From positions 496,001 to 560,000 of the forward strand of contig JAMZAV010000055.1 of assembly GCA_024449915.1 (NCBI GenBank): DNA of 64,000 bases, given 5' to 3'. How positions within the stretch are numbered: position 1 is the stretch's first letter; every line of letters starts with the position of its first letter. Source of the DNA: Sweltsa coloradensis (Eukaryota; Arthropoda; Insecta; Plecoptera; Chloroperlidae). This document shows positions 36,012 through 49,400 of this stretch, one piece after another. Both the position numbers and the translations under genes were made by a program. The notes beneath the pieces are model-generated. The model had not been told where the DNA came from, did not search any database, and saw nothing but the letters and a program-made list of their open reading frames with translations.

Positions 36012-38010
36012 TATATACTTTTTTTGTGTGAATCAACCTTCGTTAGTACTAATTGTTAAACTGCAGTGCCGCTCAATTCAGATCACTGTTCAATGGCATT
36101 TACACACTTGCCAAGGAATGTCCTAGGGCTATATTTGATAAAACCTCGATCCCAACATTCGCCAGTGACTGAGGAACGCCTAGAAAAACTTGTATAATTG
36201 CCGAAGGGGTTGAACCGACGACATCCAGACTTAAACTTGACAAGCGACATCAGCCTGATCGAGAAATCTGTCCAAGTGTAACGAAACGTTTGTCTCATCC
36301 AATGAGACGCAATCAATCGAACACCTTTTAAACGCTACTGAACTAGCGGCCAAGTGTGACATACGCCCTTGCACACTAGAAAGTGACAACGCCCGGTGTC
36401 TGTGCGAAAGTTTGAGAGTCTGTGTCTGCCAGGTTATGACGCCACAAGCAGGGGCGTGGGGGTGACACCGTGCATGCCCTGCAGCTGACTCCCACACGAC
36501 CAACTTGAGCGCCCCAAGTGGCCAGACAAACAACTACCCGTACCGTGGCCATGTACAGCAGGTGAATGCCATTCAAATTACAACATTAAAACATAAATTA
36601 GGAACAAAATTCACAAATGGAAATTTTTACCGAGTTCAAAATAGAAATTCATATATGGCTCCGACATACACCACTCAACTTTTGAATACAATTTTCTGAA
36701 AAATCATTACAGAAAATGTAAAAACCTTACCCATTATTCTTACAATTAACAACCTTTTAAACACGTCAAACACATACAAAAATCGTTGATGTGGGTCTTT
36801 GAAAAATATAACTAGAAAAAAACGTAAGTCGAATTAAAAATATATCGTAGACTACTGGTTGGTCTCGGGCAATTTAGCGATTTAACACGACTAGAAGCGT
36901 CACATCAGAATGGCGATGAGCAACAACATTCACTCACGATCTGACACAATTTTGTTGAGCAATGCGTATCTACCATTTGAGCCACAGAGAGAATGGTGAA
37001 AACTAACATACATGTATAATAAGTTTTACACTTTCCGCCCACAGTGATCAGAGATCAACGTAAGAGGAGTTGCAAAATAAACAGAGAATTATAATGTTTA
37101 ACAAGTCAAAACATTATCATGTTGTAGGGTATGATTTTCACACATACACAGTTTTCAAATAATTGTAGTTGAATATGTCAATTTACACGGTACAGAATAT
37201 CATGAATACAAAAAAAAACATTTTGAATTGCATTGCATAAGTACAAAGGTAGTTATTTATTTTAAGTCTTTTAAATGAGTATTCAACGTGTTAATACCAA
37301 TTATCAACGTGCTACACTCGTTTATATGTAAGCGATTAAAAGATCTATGCTGAACCCGCTCAATAATAATAACCAGTGAAAGTGGACCCTAATAAAATTA
37401 TACAGTAACATTTTCCGATAGTGCATTAGACACCATGCGAGCCGGGTTCTGCTGATTCGATTAAAATTTAATCCTAAGCTCGGGGATTAGGGTACGTTAC
37501 ATTTTATGTTAAGGATTAGTAAAATTTTATTTATCACTATTGCAACACTCATTTTAGGTATTACGGTATAACGCCGAGAAGAATTAAAAACTTCATTAGA
37601 TCCTCTGACCAGGTTAACTCCATAATAAGCTGATAATAGTCTACGTCATAGACGGCCATCATCAAACGCGAGATATAATATAACATAACATGTATTGGTT
37701 TATGGACATACTGATAGAAAACTCTTTTAAAACAACGTGGGTGCGATTACATGAGCAGAGAAAATACGTATATATGGTTATTTAAACAATAACATATATG
37801 CATATATCCTTTTATTCTGAAACAAGAATCTGAACACTGTTATAATTCAATTATATTAAAATTAAAAACATAAAAACACAACATCGGCAAATTAAACTAT
37901 GATTATTAACAATAAATTATGTAATTTATATTAAAGTTCTAGGCCACCTATAAAAGGCTCATAAATTATAACTATGCATCAGTCAGCAGTATATGTTTGG
38001 TAAACAATAC
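36011..38010. other. Unassigned DNA
   Basis: About 36080-36540 is somewhat GC-richer and could be an older repeat, but no protein or terminal repeat was found. The rest is AT-rich. Confidence 0.4.
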
Positions 38011-38385
38011 ACACACATAACAAAAACTTGTAGAAATACAGCCAAACCTTACACACTCAAAAGGAATGAGATCTAAAAAAAGGGCCAAGCTCATCTACCC
38101 TTCCACATAAACGTACAGTGTCCCATAACAGCATCCTCGAAAAGCTTGGCAAAATAGAATTTGCGATTATTAATTTAACGTAATAGTTTATCCAAGTTCT
38201 TTTTTTCGGATTAATTTAAACGTAATAACATGCAAATTCTATTTTGCCAAGCTTTTCGAGGATGCTGTTATGGGACACTGTACGTTTATGTGGAAGGGTA
38301 GATGAGCTTGGCCCTTTTTTTAGATCTCATTCCTTTTGAGTGTGTAAGGTTTGGCTGTATTTCTACAAGTTTTTGTTATGTGTGT
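38011..38385. repeat. Near-perfect foldback, 154-bp arms, 67-bp loop
   Basis: The left arm 38011-38164 and the right arm 38232-38385 are reverse complements with almost no mismatch, from ACACACATAACAAAAACTTG to AAAATAGAATTTGC. The loop itself contains a direct repeat, ATTAATTTAACGTAATA and ATTAATTTAAACGTAATA. There is no coding potential. Clear target duplications were not found. The arms are so alike that the structure is young, or maintained by gene conversion, or an assembly fold. Confidence 0.9.
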
Positions 38386-41300
38386 GATCTCATTACTTTT
38401 TCAAGTTCCATTACAAAATTATTTGCTAAAATATAATATTTTTATCAAAGTTGATTTAAATTCTATGGTATTAGCAGTAACAATATAGGATGTAAAATAT
38501 CTAGACCCGGATTCATGTACATCCTGGGTATAGGTGGTATAACCATGGTATAACGACGGTATAAGGACTGGACCCCAATTCTTGAGTTCGTGGGAGATGA
38601 GTTGAAAACGCAATTTGAAAACGAAGTCGTTTTCGTTTTCGAAGGAATTGGTATTCTTGAACGGTATCGTGGAAAACGTCATGGGTTGTGAGTTGAAAGC
38701 ATTGATATTAAACCCCTATAGTAGGCTAGATTAGCAGTCTCCTATACCTCCGCACAGGCGCGAGCGTAGCAAATTGAAGACTCAACCGGCTCATTTCAAG
38801 ATGGCGATTTGGTGTTTTAATTTACGCTTTTTTAATGCAATAAAGTATTTTACTGGATTGTTTGATATGGTTTTAGCTTGTGCAGCATGGTATTAAACAA
38901 AAGAAACAATACGAAGTGATTGCATAAGGGAATTTAGTAATCATTTGGTGTTAAAGGCTAGTATGCTTACCTGTCAACCTGGCGGCAATCTTGAGAACTA
39001 TTTGGCCACAAATCGCTCCCATTTGATTAACATGTAAACTGTCATTTTAAGATGGCTTCTAATTGTACCGGAAGTCAATATTTGAGACACAAGAATAAGA
39101 AGTCAAAACCCTCTACAAGAGAACCTATAGGAGTCGGGTCTAGTTATCCTCCGCAAATCGCTATCCATTCTGTCAACTGTGATCGGTGAGAATAAATGGC
39201 AATTGAAATATACTTCTTCAAAAAGCTACCAGACTAATTGTTACGTACGATTGTGTTCAGCTCATTTCGCCCGAGGAGACGGTTTGATGGATGAATTGAC
39301 TCTTCGAAATCCGAGTTCACGCTTTTGAAGCCACTTTTTCAAAGTTAACTCCCTTGTTGATGACTTGGAGCTTGAGGAGAAATCAACTCGGAGTTTGAGA
39401 AACTGTCGAGTTATCAATCAATTCATCCGGCGGGTAGGACGCAACACAACCAATCAAGCGGGAGATAACGCAATTTGTTCGAGGGACAGGTTTCTAAATT
39501 TGTGCCAAGCTTGAGACAAATGTCCAAAGGAAGGGAATGAAAAGAAATCAAATTAATATTTATCAAACAACTTTCTTGTGGATTTTCTCTTATGTGTGGG
39601 ATTTATAAAGACGAGCAAGCTGTAAGAGAGGAAACTTAACAATAATACATTAGAAAGGTAACGAAATATACAACTCTAACCGCCATCTACTGTATAACGT
39701 AGATTTAATTTAATTTTGCGGTTTTGACTCTATAATATGTAGTAAGCAAGTAGAACGGGAGGTCAAGGCATGCTAAGGGTGCGTTGTCATTGTCATTGGA
39801 AGATCAAGAGGGTGAGGAGCACTTGGGATTCGCTCAGCGCAAAGGAACATCCAATAACTTAATTCAAATATCGGAAAAGTGAAATGACCTTGAAGAATAA
39901 ATTAAAAGTTCGATCCATTCCTAGCATATTTTGAAATAAACCAAACAATGTAAATATGGCATTTTTTATATAGACCTTTGGCTTGAGGCACGTATGGGCA
40001 AAAATAACTTTTCGAATTTGAAAACATCGTCGATAATTGCCAACGCATTTTAGGATGCTTGGAAACCTATGCCGACAAGAATACCTCATTCATGGAAGCT
40101 ATACGACATATTTCTTGCGCTAAGTTAAGGTCTGCAACTTCTTGGGAGTTTTGCGGCGTCCGGTTAAGTATTTCCTAAAAACTAACCAAGTCCGTCCGGC
40201 ATGTAGACATTCCAAAAATAATAACACGAAAATCTACCGCCGCAATCCTGTTTCTCTTCCTGTAGGACCCTCTAATATGGAAATAGCTACATATCCCGAG
40301 TAATAAAACTCTCAAAAAACTTTTTCCTCAGTTTCCTTCACGGTCGAAAGACCCGAGACAGTCCAAGTTCGGTTGCAGTCTAGCGAGTTGACTGAACGAA
40401 CACTCTGGGTGTTGGAGGAGGTTGAAACACTTTGCGCGGGAAGAACGATAAAAATTTAAATCAGGTTAATAATCGATACTAGGACGTTAGGCTTGCGCGC
40501 ATACGAATCCAAGGGAGGATTTCTCTGAAAGGGTTAGAACAAATACATAATAAATAAGGGCAGCGCCCTACTCGGCTCGGCTCATTTTCGAGGAATGGAA
40601 AGCAACTGGATCACGAAGTATTTTAGACGTGCTCACTTATACATGAACAAGGTCAGCAAAATCAAGGGGGAAAAGTAACTTTTTCCTGGTTGATGTAAAT
40701 GAAGTCACAATCTCAAACACTAACCACCTGGGCCCCACAATCCACACCATCTTTTTAAAGAATTTTCTCAAACTATATATTTTTAAGTCTTATCTGGGAT
40801 GTCAAAAAACCATTTTATACCGATACTTAAATATTTTTTGCAGCGTATATTCTCAACTTTTAAAAACTTTTCTAGAAAACTTTTTATCGTCGCACTAAAT
40901 TAAACGAAGTGCTACTCTCGAACGCAAAACGCATGGTACGTAGCTATTGCGTATTAAAAGCACAATCTTAATGAGGAAGCATATCATTATGATATATTTT
41001 TTGTTGGGCGTCTACGTTAAAAAGTGTTATTTAACTTCAGCTTGTATCAAGATATTTTTACTCGCTCCAAACAAGAAATCTATGTAATTTTACGATATTG
41101 TACAAAGAAAACAGCTAAAATAAAGTAAATATTGGTTTCGGATAGATGCTGTAACTAGAAGCTGTATGCCATTGTGCTTCTATTTCGCTACTCGCTTTAA
41201 CGTCAGCACGGGAAATATTATTTTAAGACAACTACATCATAATTTGCAATCTGCACTATATTAAGTTACTGTCTAGCTCTAGAGTAAACTCGATGAAAAT

Positions 41301-41967
41301 CAGTCAACTGCGATTGGATGTAGCTAGGCTATTATTGCATTGTACACAGAAATGGAACAACATCAAGATTATTGAGGCAGACATTGTACCGCTGTAAAGT
41401 AACAACATAAGGCACTGCAGTATGACTTGGCAAAAAGTAGATCCAGAGATAAGATTCGTATAATAGAACATGTACATTCGCAGTACGAACGATTTATCAT
41501 ACAGATGGAAACATTGACGACATCTTTAAATTGTTTAATGCGTATTATTTATTACGTATAAATAACAGTCAAACAGTTATTTAAATTAAACAGGGCAGGT
41601 CGGAATGAATACATCCCATTCTTCTTAACACCGTGTAAAGAGCTTAAGATCCAACCTCTTGCCTACGGACAAATTTATAACTTATAACGTTATTTAAACC
41701 AATATTTATTAGATAACTAAAAAAGATGTGGATGCGGTTAAACAGTCTATCTTAGTTGGACTTATATTTTTGTATTTCCTCCAGAACTTGTATAGTTCAT
41801 GTATTCAGCAAGAGGCAAGGGCACATTGTATCTTATTCTAATAAAAGTACTCTTTGGCGATCCTCATCAGCTCTAAACAACTACACACAAACATGACATT
41901 TGTGAGAGTGTGGGAGGAGCATGGAGCTGCTAGGTGAAAGGGAGGCACAAGGGAAGCGTGGTCTTAC
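38386..41967. other. Unassigned DNA, with a weak THAP-like fragment
   Basis: At 39191-39310 the plus strand reads NKWQLKY, then SYQTNCYVRLCSAHFARGD, before a stop. The W, then about 19 residues to CSAHF, recalls the second half of a THAP zinc finger as found in P-element-type transposases and host DNA-binding proteins. The first half (C-x-C) is missing. Around it the inverted words GGATGAATTGA and CCGAGTT occur twice, on opposite strands. If minus-strand exons at 41968 and 2917 are joined, this lies in an intron. Confidence 0.25.
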
Positions 41968-42849
41968 CTTGAAGCTTCTCCTGCGATACTCGCGAGTCTG
42001 GTTGAGATAATACTTATACACGTAGGGTGGTAATCCTTGCCGCGTCTCCTCGCCGATCCAGTTGCGCGGCCGCGGGGGGTGGTCGAGAGCGTCGTCGGTG
42101 ACGGGGGTCAGCTCGCGGACCATGGGTCGAGGCAGGTACCGAGGCGCCTGCCCGTCGTTGGTCCACGTCTGCGGGCGCGGGGGGTAGCCGTGCGGAGGCG
42201 GAGGATCGTGTGCGTCCCACGTCACCTCGCGCTCCAAGTGCTCCGGCCGCCAGGCCCGGGGTCGCGGGGGGTAGCCTCGGGCGGCAGACTCTCCCGCACC
42301 CCACGAGTGTTCCCGTACCAGGGGCTGGTCCGGGTGCGCCCGCCGCTCGCCCGTCCACGTGCGTGGCCTCGGCGGGTACTCGTGCACCTCATGCACGCCC
42401 CACGGAGGGGGCTGCGCGGGATGCTCGTGTACGCCGTCGGTCCACGTGCACGGGCCCGGGGGGTAGTCGTGCACCTCCCCCCAGGAGAGCTGCCTCGCGC
42501 CTACCCTCGGGTCCACCTCCTGCGGGAAGGGCAGTGGCGGCAGGTCGCGCCGCTCGCTGCTCCAGCTCCTAGCTCGGGGGACCTGGTCGTGGCGCACCTC
42601 GGCCGACGAGCGGGGCCGCGAGGCGTGCTCGGGCCGCACTTCCGCGGAGGATCTGGGTCTGGGCGCGTGGTCGGCGCGGTCCTCGCATGACGACCGCGGC
42701 CGGGACACGTGGTCGACGCGCACCTCGGCCGAGGACCTGGGTCTGGCCGCGTGGTCCAGGCGCTCCTCGCACGACGAGCGGGGACGGGGGACATGGTAGT
42801 GCCTCTCGGCCGCGCACGGGGTAACTTCCCGCACCGAGGGCTGGCTCAT
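41968..42849 (-). CDS. First coding exon of an unidentified Pro/Arg-rich repeat protein
   Basis: The exon gives 294 codons from ATG at 42849 to the 5' splice site AGCTTCAAG|GTAAGAC at 41968/41967, ending in phase 0. An in-frame TGA at 42859-42861 precedes the ATG; a GTG one codon upstream is not used here. Residues 19-95 hold about six copies of a 12-14-residue unit built on RPRSSxEVRxDH. Residues 127-265 hold five copies of YPPRPRxW alternating with VRE-type words. The end, PYVYKYYLNQTREYRRRSFK, is not repetitive. There is no signal peptide or membrane segment. Codons are very rich in GC3 and CpG, unlike the flanks. The product is probably a disordered scaffold-like N-terminus. I do not recognise the gene. 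Open frames on the opposite strand are shadows of the GC bias. Confidence 0.75.
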
Positions 42850-43420
42850 CACAACCCCTCACGCATCACACCAGCCAACGTCACTGGCTCGAAGGTAATC
42901 ACCATCACTCACTGGTTGACGACAAGTGCTGTTGTCATTGCTGACTCGAACACGACGGCCCTTCACTTGAGCACTGACACTGTAGCGCGCGCTTCACAGT
43001 TTAACTTTTCGTCGACAAAAACACCACACAATTATAAATACACTCTGCAATACACCAATATCGATACTGATCAATTTGTGTTTAACATTTGTTACATGTG
43101 TAGCAACATGCGTTAAACACAAAATATAATCACAACAAAACTCGTATCATAATCCCGAGAAAATAATTAAATCGAGTACAAACTATACAAGACCCCGGTT
43201 AGACTAGCTAGATCGCGCCCGTGACGTAGAACAAGCATCCTAGCCTCTCTATGAATGCTACACATCTCCTGCTTTGCATCTGGCTGACAACGACCGCCTT
43301 CTGGTTGCCAGAGATCTTCCAACCGTAATCAGAAGGCAGAGACTGATACGAACATCGACCAATCGTACTACTTCAACCCAAACCTGAGCCAATCAGAACA
43401 TTTGCATTAGAGCGCGGAGG
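42850..43420 (-). promoter_or_regulatory. Presumed 5' UTR and promoter of the repeat-protein gene
   Basis: This lies upstream of the ATG at 42849 on the minus strand. The first few hundred bases include the CpG-containing block GTAGCGCGCGC near 42980. A TATA-like word (TTTATAATTG on the minus strand) lies near 43030. No firm start site can be given. The plus-strand open frame running from the exon into this region is not supported. Confidence 0.3.
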
Positions 43421-46400
43421 TTACCGGATACTTGTTATGCCGTAGGCATTAAGATGTTTACTAAGAAAATATGTTTAACGAGTTTAACGAGAAATGCCGA
43501 GAACGTTCTGATGTTCAGACGTTTTAAGATGATCCTGGGTTATCATGTGTGATCGTGTCTTACGTTGGGGTTGGTAGAAAAATGTGAAAACTCAGTACAT
43601 TGTACGATATAAGATTCAATAGATGGTATAATTCATTTCGCTTCAAGTTTTAAGTGTTTGTCTGTCGTGATATTGTTTAATCGGTTATGATACAGGAATG
43701 ATACATCTTCAAGCATTTTTATTCGGGATTTGAACCCACGTTCTTTAGGTACATTATTTGCAGCATTACGAATCACCACAAATCACAACTTGATAATGTG
43801 TCTAAATTATTTCTTCATTTCATTAATTTGGAGACTCTCCTGTAGGTGTATTTGTTCATTTTTAAGCCAATCCACAAATTAAAAGAGAAAAGAAAAGTGA
43901 GAGGTCCGCGTTCAAACCCCAATCGGGATAGATTTTTAATTCATGGATTGTATTAATAATAAAAAAGTATAGTTTGGTTCAACCATATTGTACAAGTTAA
44001 CTTACTTCAATAAACATGAATAACTTTAATCGATGGGTTAATTACCCATGCATTGCAAATCAAAAGCCGACCTATACCTGAGAGTGTTGTATCATAATTA
44101 TTACTAAACGCAGACATGAACTAGGTTAACGTCGAGAAAACTAGCTTATTTAGCTCTTTCATCCCTGACGGGACTTCCAAGTCCCTCAGTTTTATTGTGG
44201 TATAGCATTAACGTGGGTAGGATAATAGCTCAATAAGCCTGACGGGACGTTCGAGTCCCACTGCTCCTGAGCACATAGAGCTATCGCACGTTCACATAGG
44301 ATATTATTTACGCCTTGTACATATTTTTTAACTCTTGGTGTAAAAAGTAAAGAATATTGGATTTTTGAAAATAATATATCAAAATCAGAAGAAAAAAATG
44401 CCTTTTTTAGCCGATTTTCATTATTTTGTAATTAATAAAGATGGTTGTTCTTGAATTTAAATTTTTTTTTTAAATTGAAATTTCAATACATATTCAAAAT
44501 CCAAAATTTCCCATAAAATTTAAAAATACAGTTTCAATCAAAAATCAAAATTTCTTATTGGGCATGTTTGTTGTTTGGCATGCTGTTTGGGATGAAATGG
44601 TTAGAAACAAGAGCAGCTAGAACCTCGTTGGTGCACCCTTACCCAACACCTTAGCTCTCTATTCCTGGGGGAAGTGGCAGAGGACACCGGCATCAAACGC
44701 GGGTCCAGGAAAACTAAGTTGTGCGGGTATCCGGAGACATCTTGTGTCAAGATGCCAAACCCAAAAACAACGATTTTCATCTTGGCAAGGAAAAGTTGGT
44801 TTGTTACCCAACTGGAATTCTAATAAAAACATATATAAATAAAAAATGGAATGTACAAAAATCATACATAACATGGCAAGGAAACAATAAAATAGAGACA
44901 TGAAACCAACCCATATCCATAGTATTCAAAACGAAGTACGAATGTGAAAGCTTGCGTGAGGATATATATTATATGTTTCGTGGATAAGTTTGATTGATAG
45001 CCAATATGAAACAGCAACCGCAGGTCAGTCGCTCTGGCGATGATTGCAATGGTTTTCAAAATATATTGAATTAAATATCAAGCAATCAAACGTTGTAGGG
45101 TTTGAAATGAATATTCAATTAAAAGTAATTGAATTTGTACGTGACGTGTAAACGACAGTTTCAGTACAGATATCAAAATTAAATTGGTAAAATGTCAAAG
45201 TCGTAATTGAGGTGCAAACGAAGGTTATGATAATTGGAGTAATGTAAGTTTCACAATCAGTATGAAATCACACGTTTAATTTTATAATGTTTGTTTTTTA
45301 CATTTTGGTAAAAGGAGCAATCATTGGGAAATTGACAGATAAATCAAGTATATCATTGTTGTGATTATTATTATTGGCAAGAAGAATGCTTCACAGGGCG
45401 AAGAAACACATACCAGCAAGGAAGCCAAATACCAAATTAACCACGAGGCGGTTTGTGGAAATTCAAATTCCGCGGTAACAGCTGGCAAATAATAGTTAGG
45501 TATGCGAAGGGGAGGGGCGAAGAGAGGTAGACGTGTGAATTCTCAAACACATTCCACAATTGCGTGCAAATTATTAATTGCACTGCCACCATTATTGTAG
45601 TGTATGCGGTGTGTGTATTAAACATTATTTATACAGGCAAACAATAACATTGAATTGAGAAATACTTCAACGTCAAATTCACAAAAAAATAAAATACAAA
45701 AAAAACAAAAAGAAACAAGATATGTTTTACAAATGGAAATAATGTAAGGTGTTATAACAACACGAACATAACAAATGCGAGATTTAAGGAATTTAGGTAT
45801 TAAATGTCCTCCTTTGTGAATCAGTTTTTATAACTGAATAGGATACACGTTAAATAATAAATGCCTCATAATGTAATGTTAACTGTATTAATGTTTACAT
45901 GAGGGAATAAAATGAATTGAAAAATGAAATTGATTTGAACATAAATAAATAAAATAGATCGTACTTCACATGAAATGTTGATGAGTATATTTAGAATATG
46001 CAAATATAGTGTAAATAATTAGATAATGCATACGAAGGAAGAATGATGTAGGAGGTTCCTGACCACTTACGATAATTCAAGGTGTTGTTAACGCATTATT
46101 AGTCAAACTACTTCCTACACAACAAGTTGTATTTGTCCGACAACGATCACACAGCGCAGCGTTGAAGCCAGGCTTGATGCCGGCGATTACCCCTGTGGGA
46201 CAAGCGACACTACCCCGCCTCTTCATATTTCGTTGAAACAATCATTTCCGTCGAGTCTCAAAACTAATCTGTTACGATTATTCTGAAATTACCATATCGC
46301 GGAATCCCTAGGGAGGGAACGGCATCCATCCCAGCCAGGCCCGGGTATAATGTTAATGCGCGGAAAGTTTGACAGTCTCGCTCGCCACGACGGACAACAC

Positions 46401-49400
46401 GACAGAAGGCGGCGTGAATTCTATTACTAATCGCTCAGTTTACTTGTCCCGATGTTGGGTTCATCCTCACGATACGTGCGTGGTGTAACACAAGTCATGT
46501 GACAACTCCATGTGCGTCTCAATGATGGGGAGACACATAGGTATAATGGCTCAGTGCTATCGCAACGAAATAAGCTATATACGGTTGATTTTTTAAGGGG
46601 TTTAAAGAGGTTTACAAAACAATTAAAAACCAATCGGGACTTCACGACACCTATTCGCATGAAAGCTATACAAGTGTTCAAATATTGCAGCTACAGTATT
46701 TTACTAGAGGTTGATTAATACTACTTAATAACAAAACCACTACATGGAAATTCATACAAAATCAATAAAAAACAAGCTTGTTTTATCCTATAGTCAGCAC
46801 TGACAAATCGTCGATGAGATTGAATGGAAAAAAGCAATAGTTTTAATTAACTAAGATGCCAATCTGCAATTACAATAAATAAATTGGGAATATAAGTAAC
46901 ACAATTTGATCCTACCAAATACTCATTACAACGATTCATACACATCTATTGCTGTGTCTGTTTCACATTGTCAAAGAAAAAACTGCTTATAAAACGAAAC
47001 ACAGCGTGCCCTCATTTAATTAATATGGCTTTTTAGAAACACAATAAGAAGCTTACAGGGTTGCTGCTGGTTTGGGTTTAATTATAATCAATAGAGCTGT
47101 AGAGCGATGCGACTTCAAGGCACACTGTGCATCTATAATAGGTGCCATGCTGGATTCTGGTAAACACGTTTTTGCTTGTGACAAACACGTATCGTTCTAT
47201 GCACGAATAATCTTGATCAAATATTATATAGTACACATTGCGGAATTATTTGCAAATAATAGTGGTTAACCTTAATTTCCAAGAGCAACAAAATATAGAT
47301 ACTATATTGTAGACACAACCAACATGTAGTTAAAAACCACAACTCGAGTGTTTACAGTTTTTAAAACAAAATATAAAACAGAGTTTTTCGCAAAGCGTTG
47401 ACAAATTTGTACGGACGTATAAGCCTGCATGTTGTGCCACACACAAACATGCTACATTTCCAAGCTATGTTCGCAAGATCTAAGAATTGAAGATTAACCC
47501 GTGCATTGTTTTGTGAACGAAAGCTGCGTCGGTTACAACCGGATGCTGTTCGACAGACTGCATTCGGCGAATAAATATAGCGAGTTAAACAAGTTTAAAG
47601 TAAAAATAAATATTATATTCGGCGATAATTAATTACATACGTAAATAAGTAGACAACAAACTTAGGCTACTTTGAATTGTTTTTATAAGAGGGTTCACTG
47701 AGCTTGGCCCAACTCAAATGCGCGCACAGGTGTTGATGATTTCTGCTGAACGGTTGGTAACATAGTTACGAAATTTTTCATGAATGTTTATTAAGTTCCT
47801 TTAAATTGATATCCGCACTTGATTGCAAAAAATAAGACTAAAATATCCATTGAGAGATATAAGAAAAAAGTGAAAAAAAGTGATATCCAAAACATGGATT
47901 TCAATTCAAGAAATTTCCATCAAACCGCTCATTTTACGATTTAACTAACCTGAGCGTTCACAATGATTTTAACGTTGATATCCAGTATGAAAAGTTGCGT
48001 TTGAAAAATCTGTACTCTTGGAATAAATTCCCGAATTTGACCAACAAGGAGTAAATTATTGAGGTTTCATGAATTTTTTATTCAAAATCAATTACGTTTA
48101 CCCGAAAAAAAAAACAGAAAGCCTCTCAACATATTATAATAACAGCTCGACGTCCATTAGAGTAAAGTGAAAGAGAGAATAATCAAAAAGATGTGTCACG
48201 CATGTATGTAAATTAAAATCGAATAGATCTGACAAACTTGCAAAGTAAACACGCACGGTACGCAGCACCGATACGGGAAACTGCGCACATACCGGAATCC
48301 ACCAAACCATCTGGCAACAGTGTCTGTGTTTATCTCCAAGAGAGGATGTAGGTCAATCGGTTCGGCGATCATAAAAGGGCTCTGATCAAATTGATTGGGC
48401 ATTTCGTTGTGTGTACGATGAAAATGCTCATTAATAGCGGGGGAAACGCGCGGGAAGTTGCGCGGCACTGATTCTCACTTCGCTCTAGTTAACGAATTTG
48501 CAAATGTACACGGATGGTTTAGTGTGACAAGTGTTGCCTGATAATCAGCCAAAACAAAACATACCGCTAACAAAAATACCGAGTTTTGATAAATAAGCAA
48601 AGCAGTTCGTTGTGACAATTTTATTTCTGTTTGAAAATGAATTTGAATATGTCTAGATAAATACGTAGCTTAATAGGGGTTGTCAGACAAACGTACACGG
48701 TGTCAAAGAAAAACAGGAACCGAAACTCAAAGTTTTGAGGAATAGGTAGAGTTGTTTGTTTCGTTGTAGTATATGTAACCTAATTTTAGTATGACAACGA
48801 ATTTGAAAACTTAGAGATGAATGGTTTAGAGTAATGGGTATTGTCGGACAAATGTACGTGGTTGGCAAAACATAACACTAATATATTTTGACAAAAGGTT
48901 CACAAAATATGTACAGCTTTTTTGGCAACCTACATTTTGCCTGGAAGTTATGAAATCTAGCTTGAAACATAACTTACGAACTATGAATTATACGTTTCAA
49001 GATAAGTCGGTCATTGTTTAAAATTTGCTGGCATAAGTGTTCAATTACTTGGAAGGTAAACATATATCTGCTCACCGAGACTGCCATAATGTTACCACAA
49101 TGTGCTTTCAGCATTAAATGCTTTAGCAAACAACAGTTCTATTGAGATGAAATAGCTGTCCTAGTTCGTAGCGATTGGTTGCCGAGAGGTGAACGCATAC
49201 ATTTACGAACTGACTTCTTCGATGGAATATCTGATGCAAAATAAAACAAACACAAAAATAAAATTGAATCGAATAACATAGCGTATACACAGATTTCCCA
49301 AAAAATAAGGTCATCGAGGAAGTCGAGAGGTCCAACCTTGTTATAACTGTTAGTTTCCACACTATTTAACCCAATCTAGTCCGAGTGTATCAGGCAGGCC

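Noticed and set aside
42037..42690. 217-codon plus-strand frame opposite the repeat-protein exon
   Set aside because: GC-rich repeats remove stop codons from all frames. The minus frame has the ATG after an in-frame stop, a clean repeat structure and a 5' splice site.
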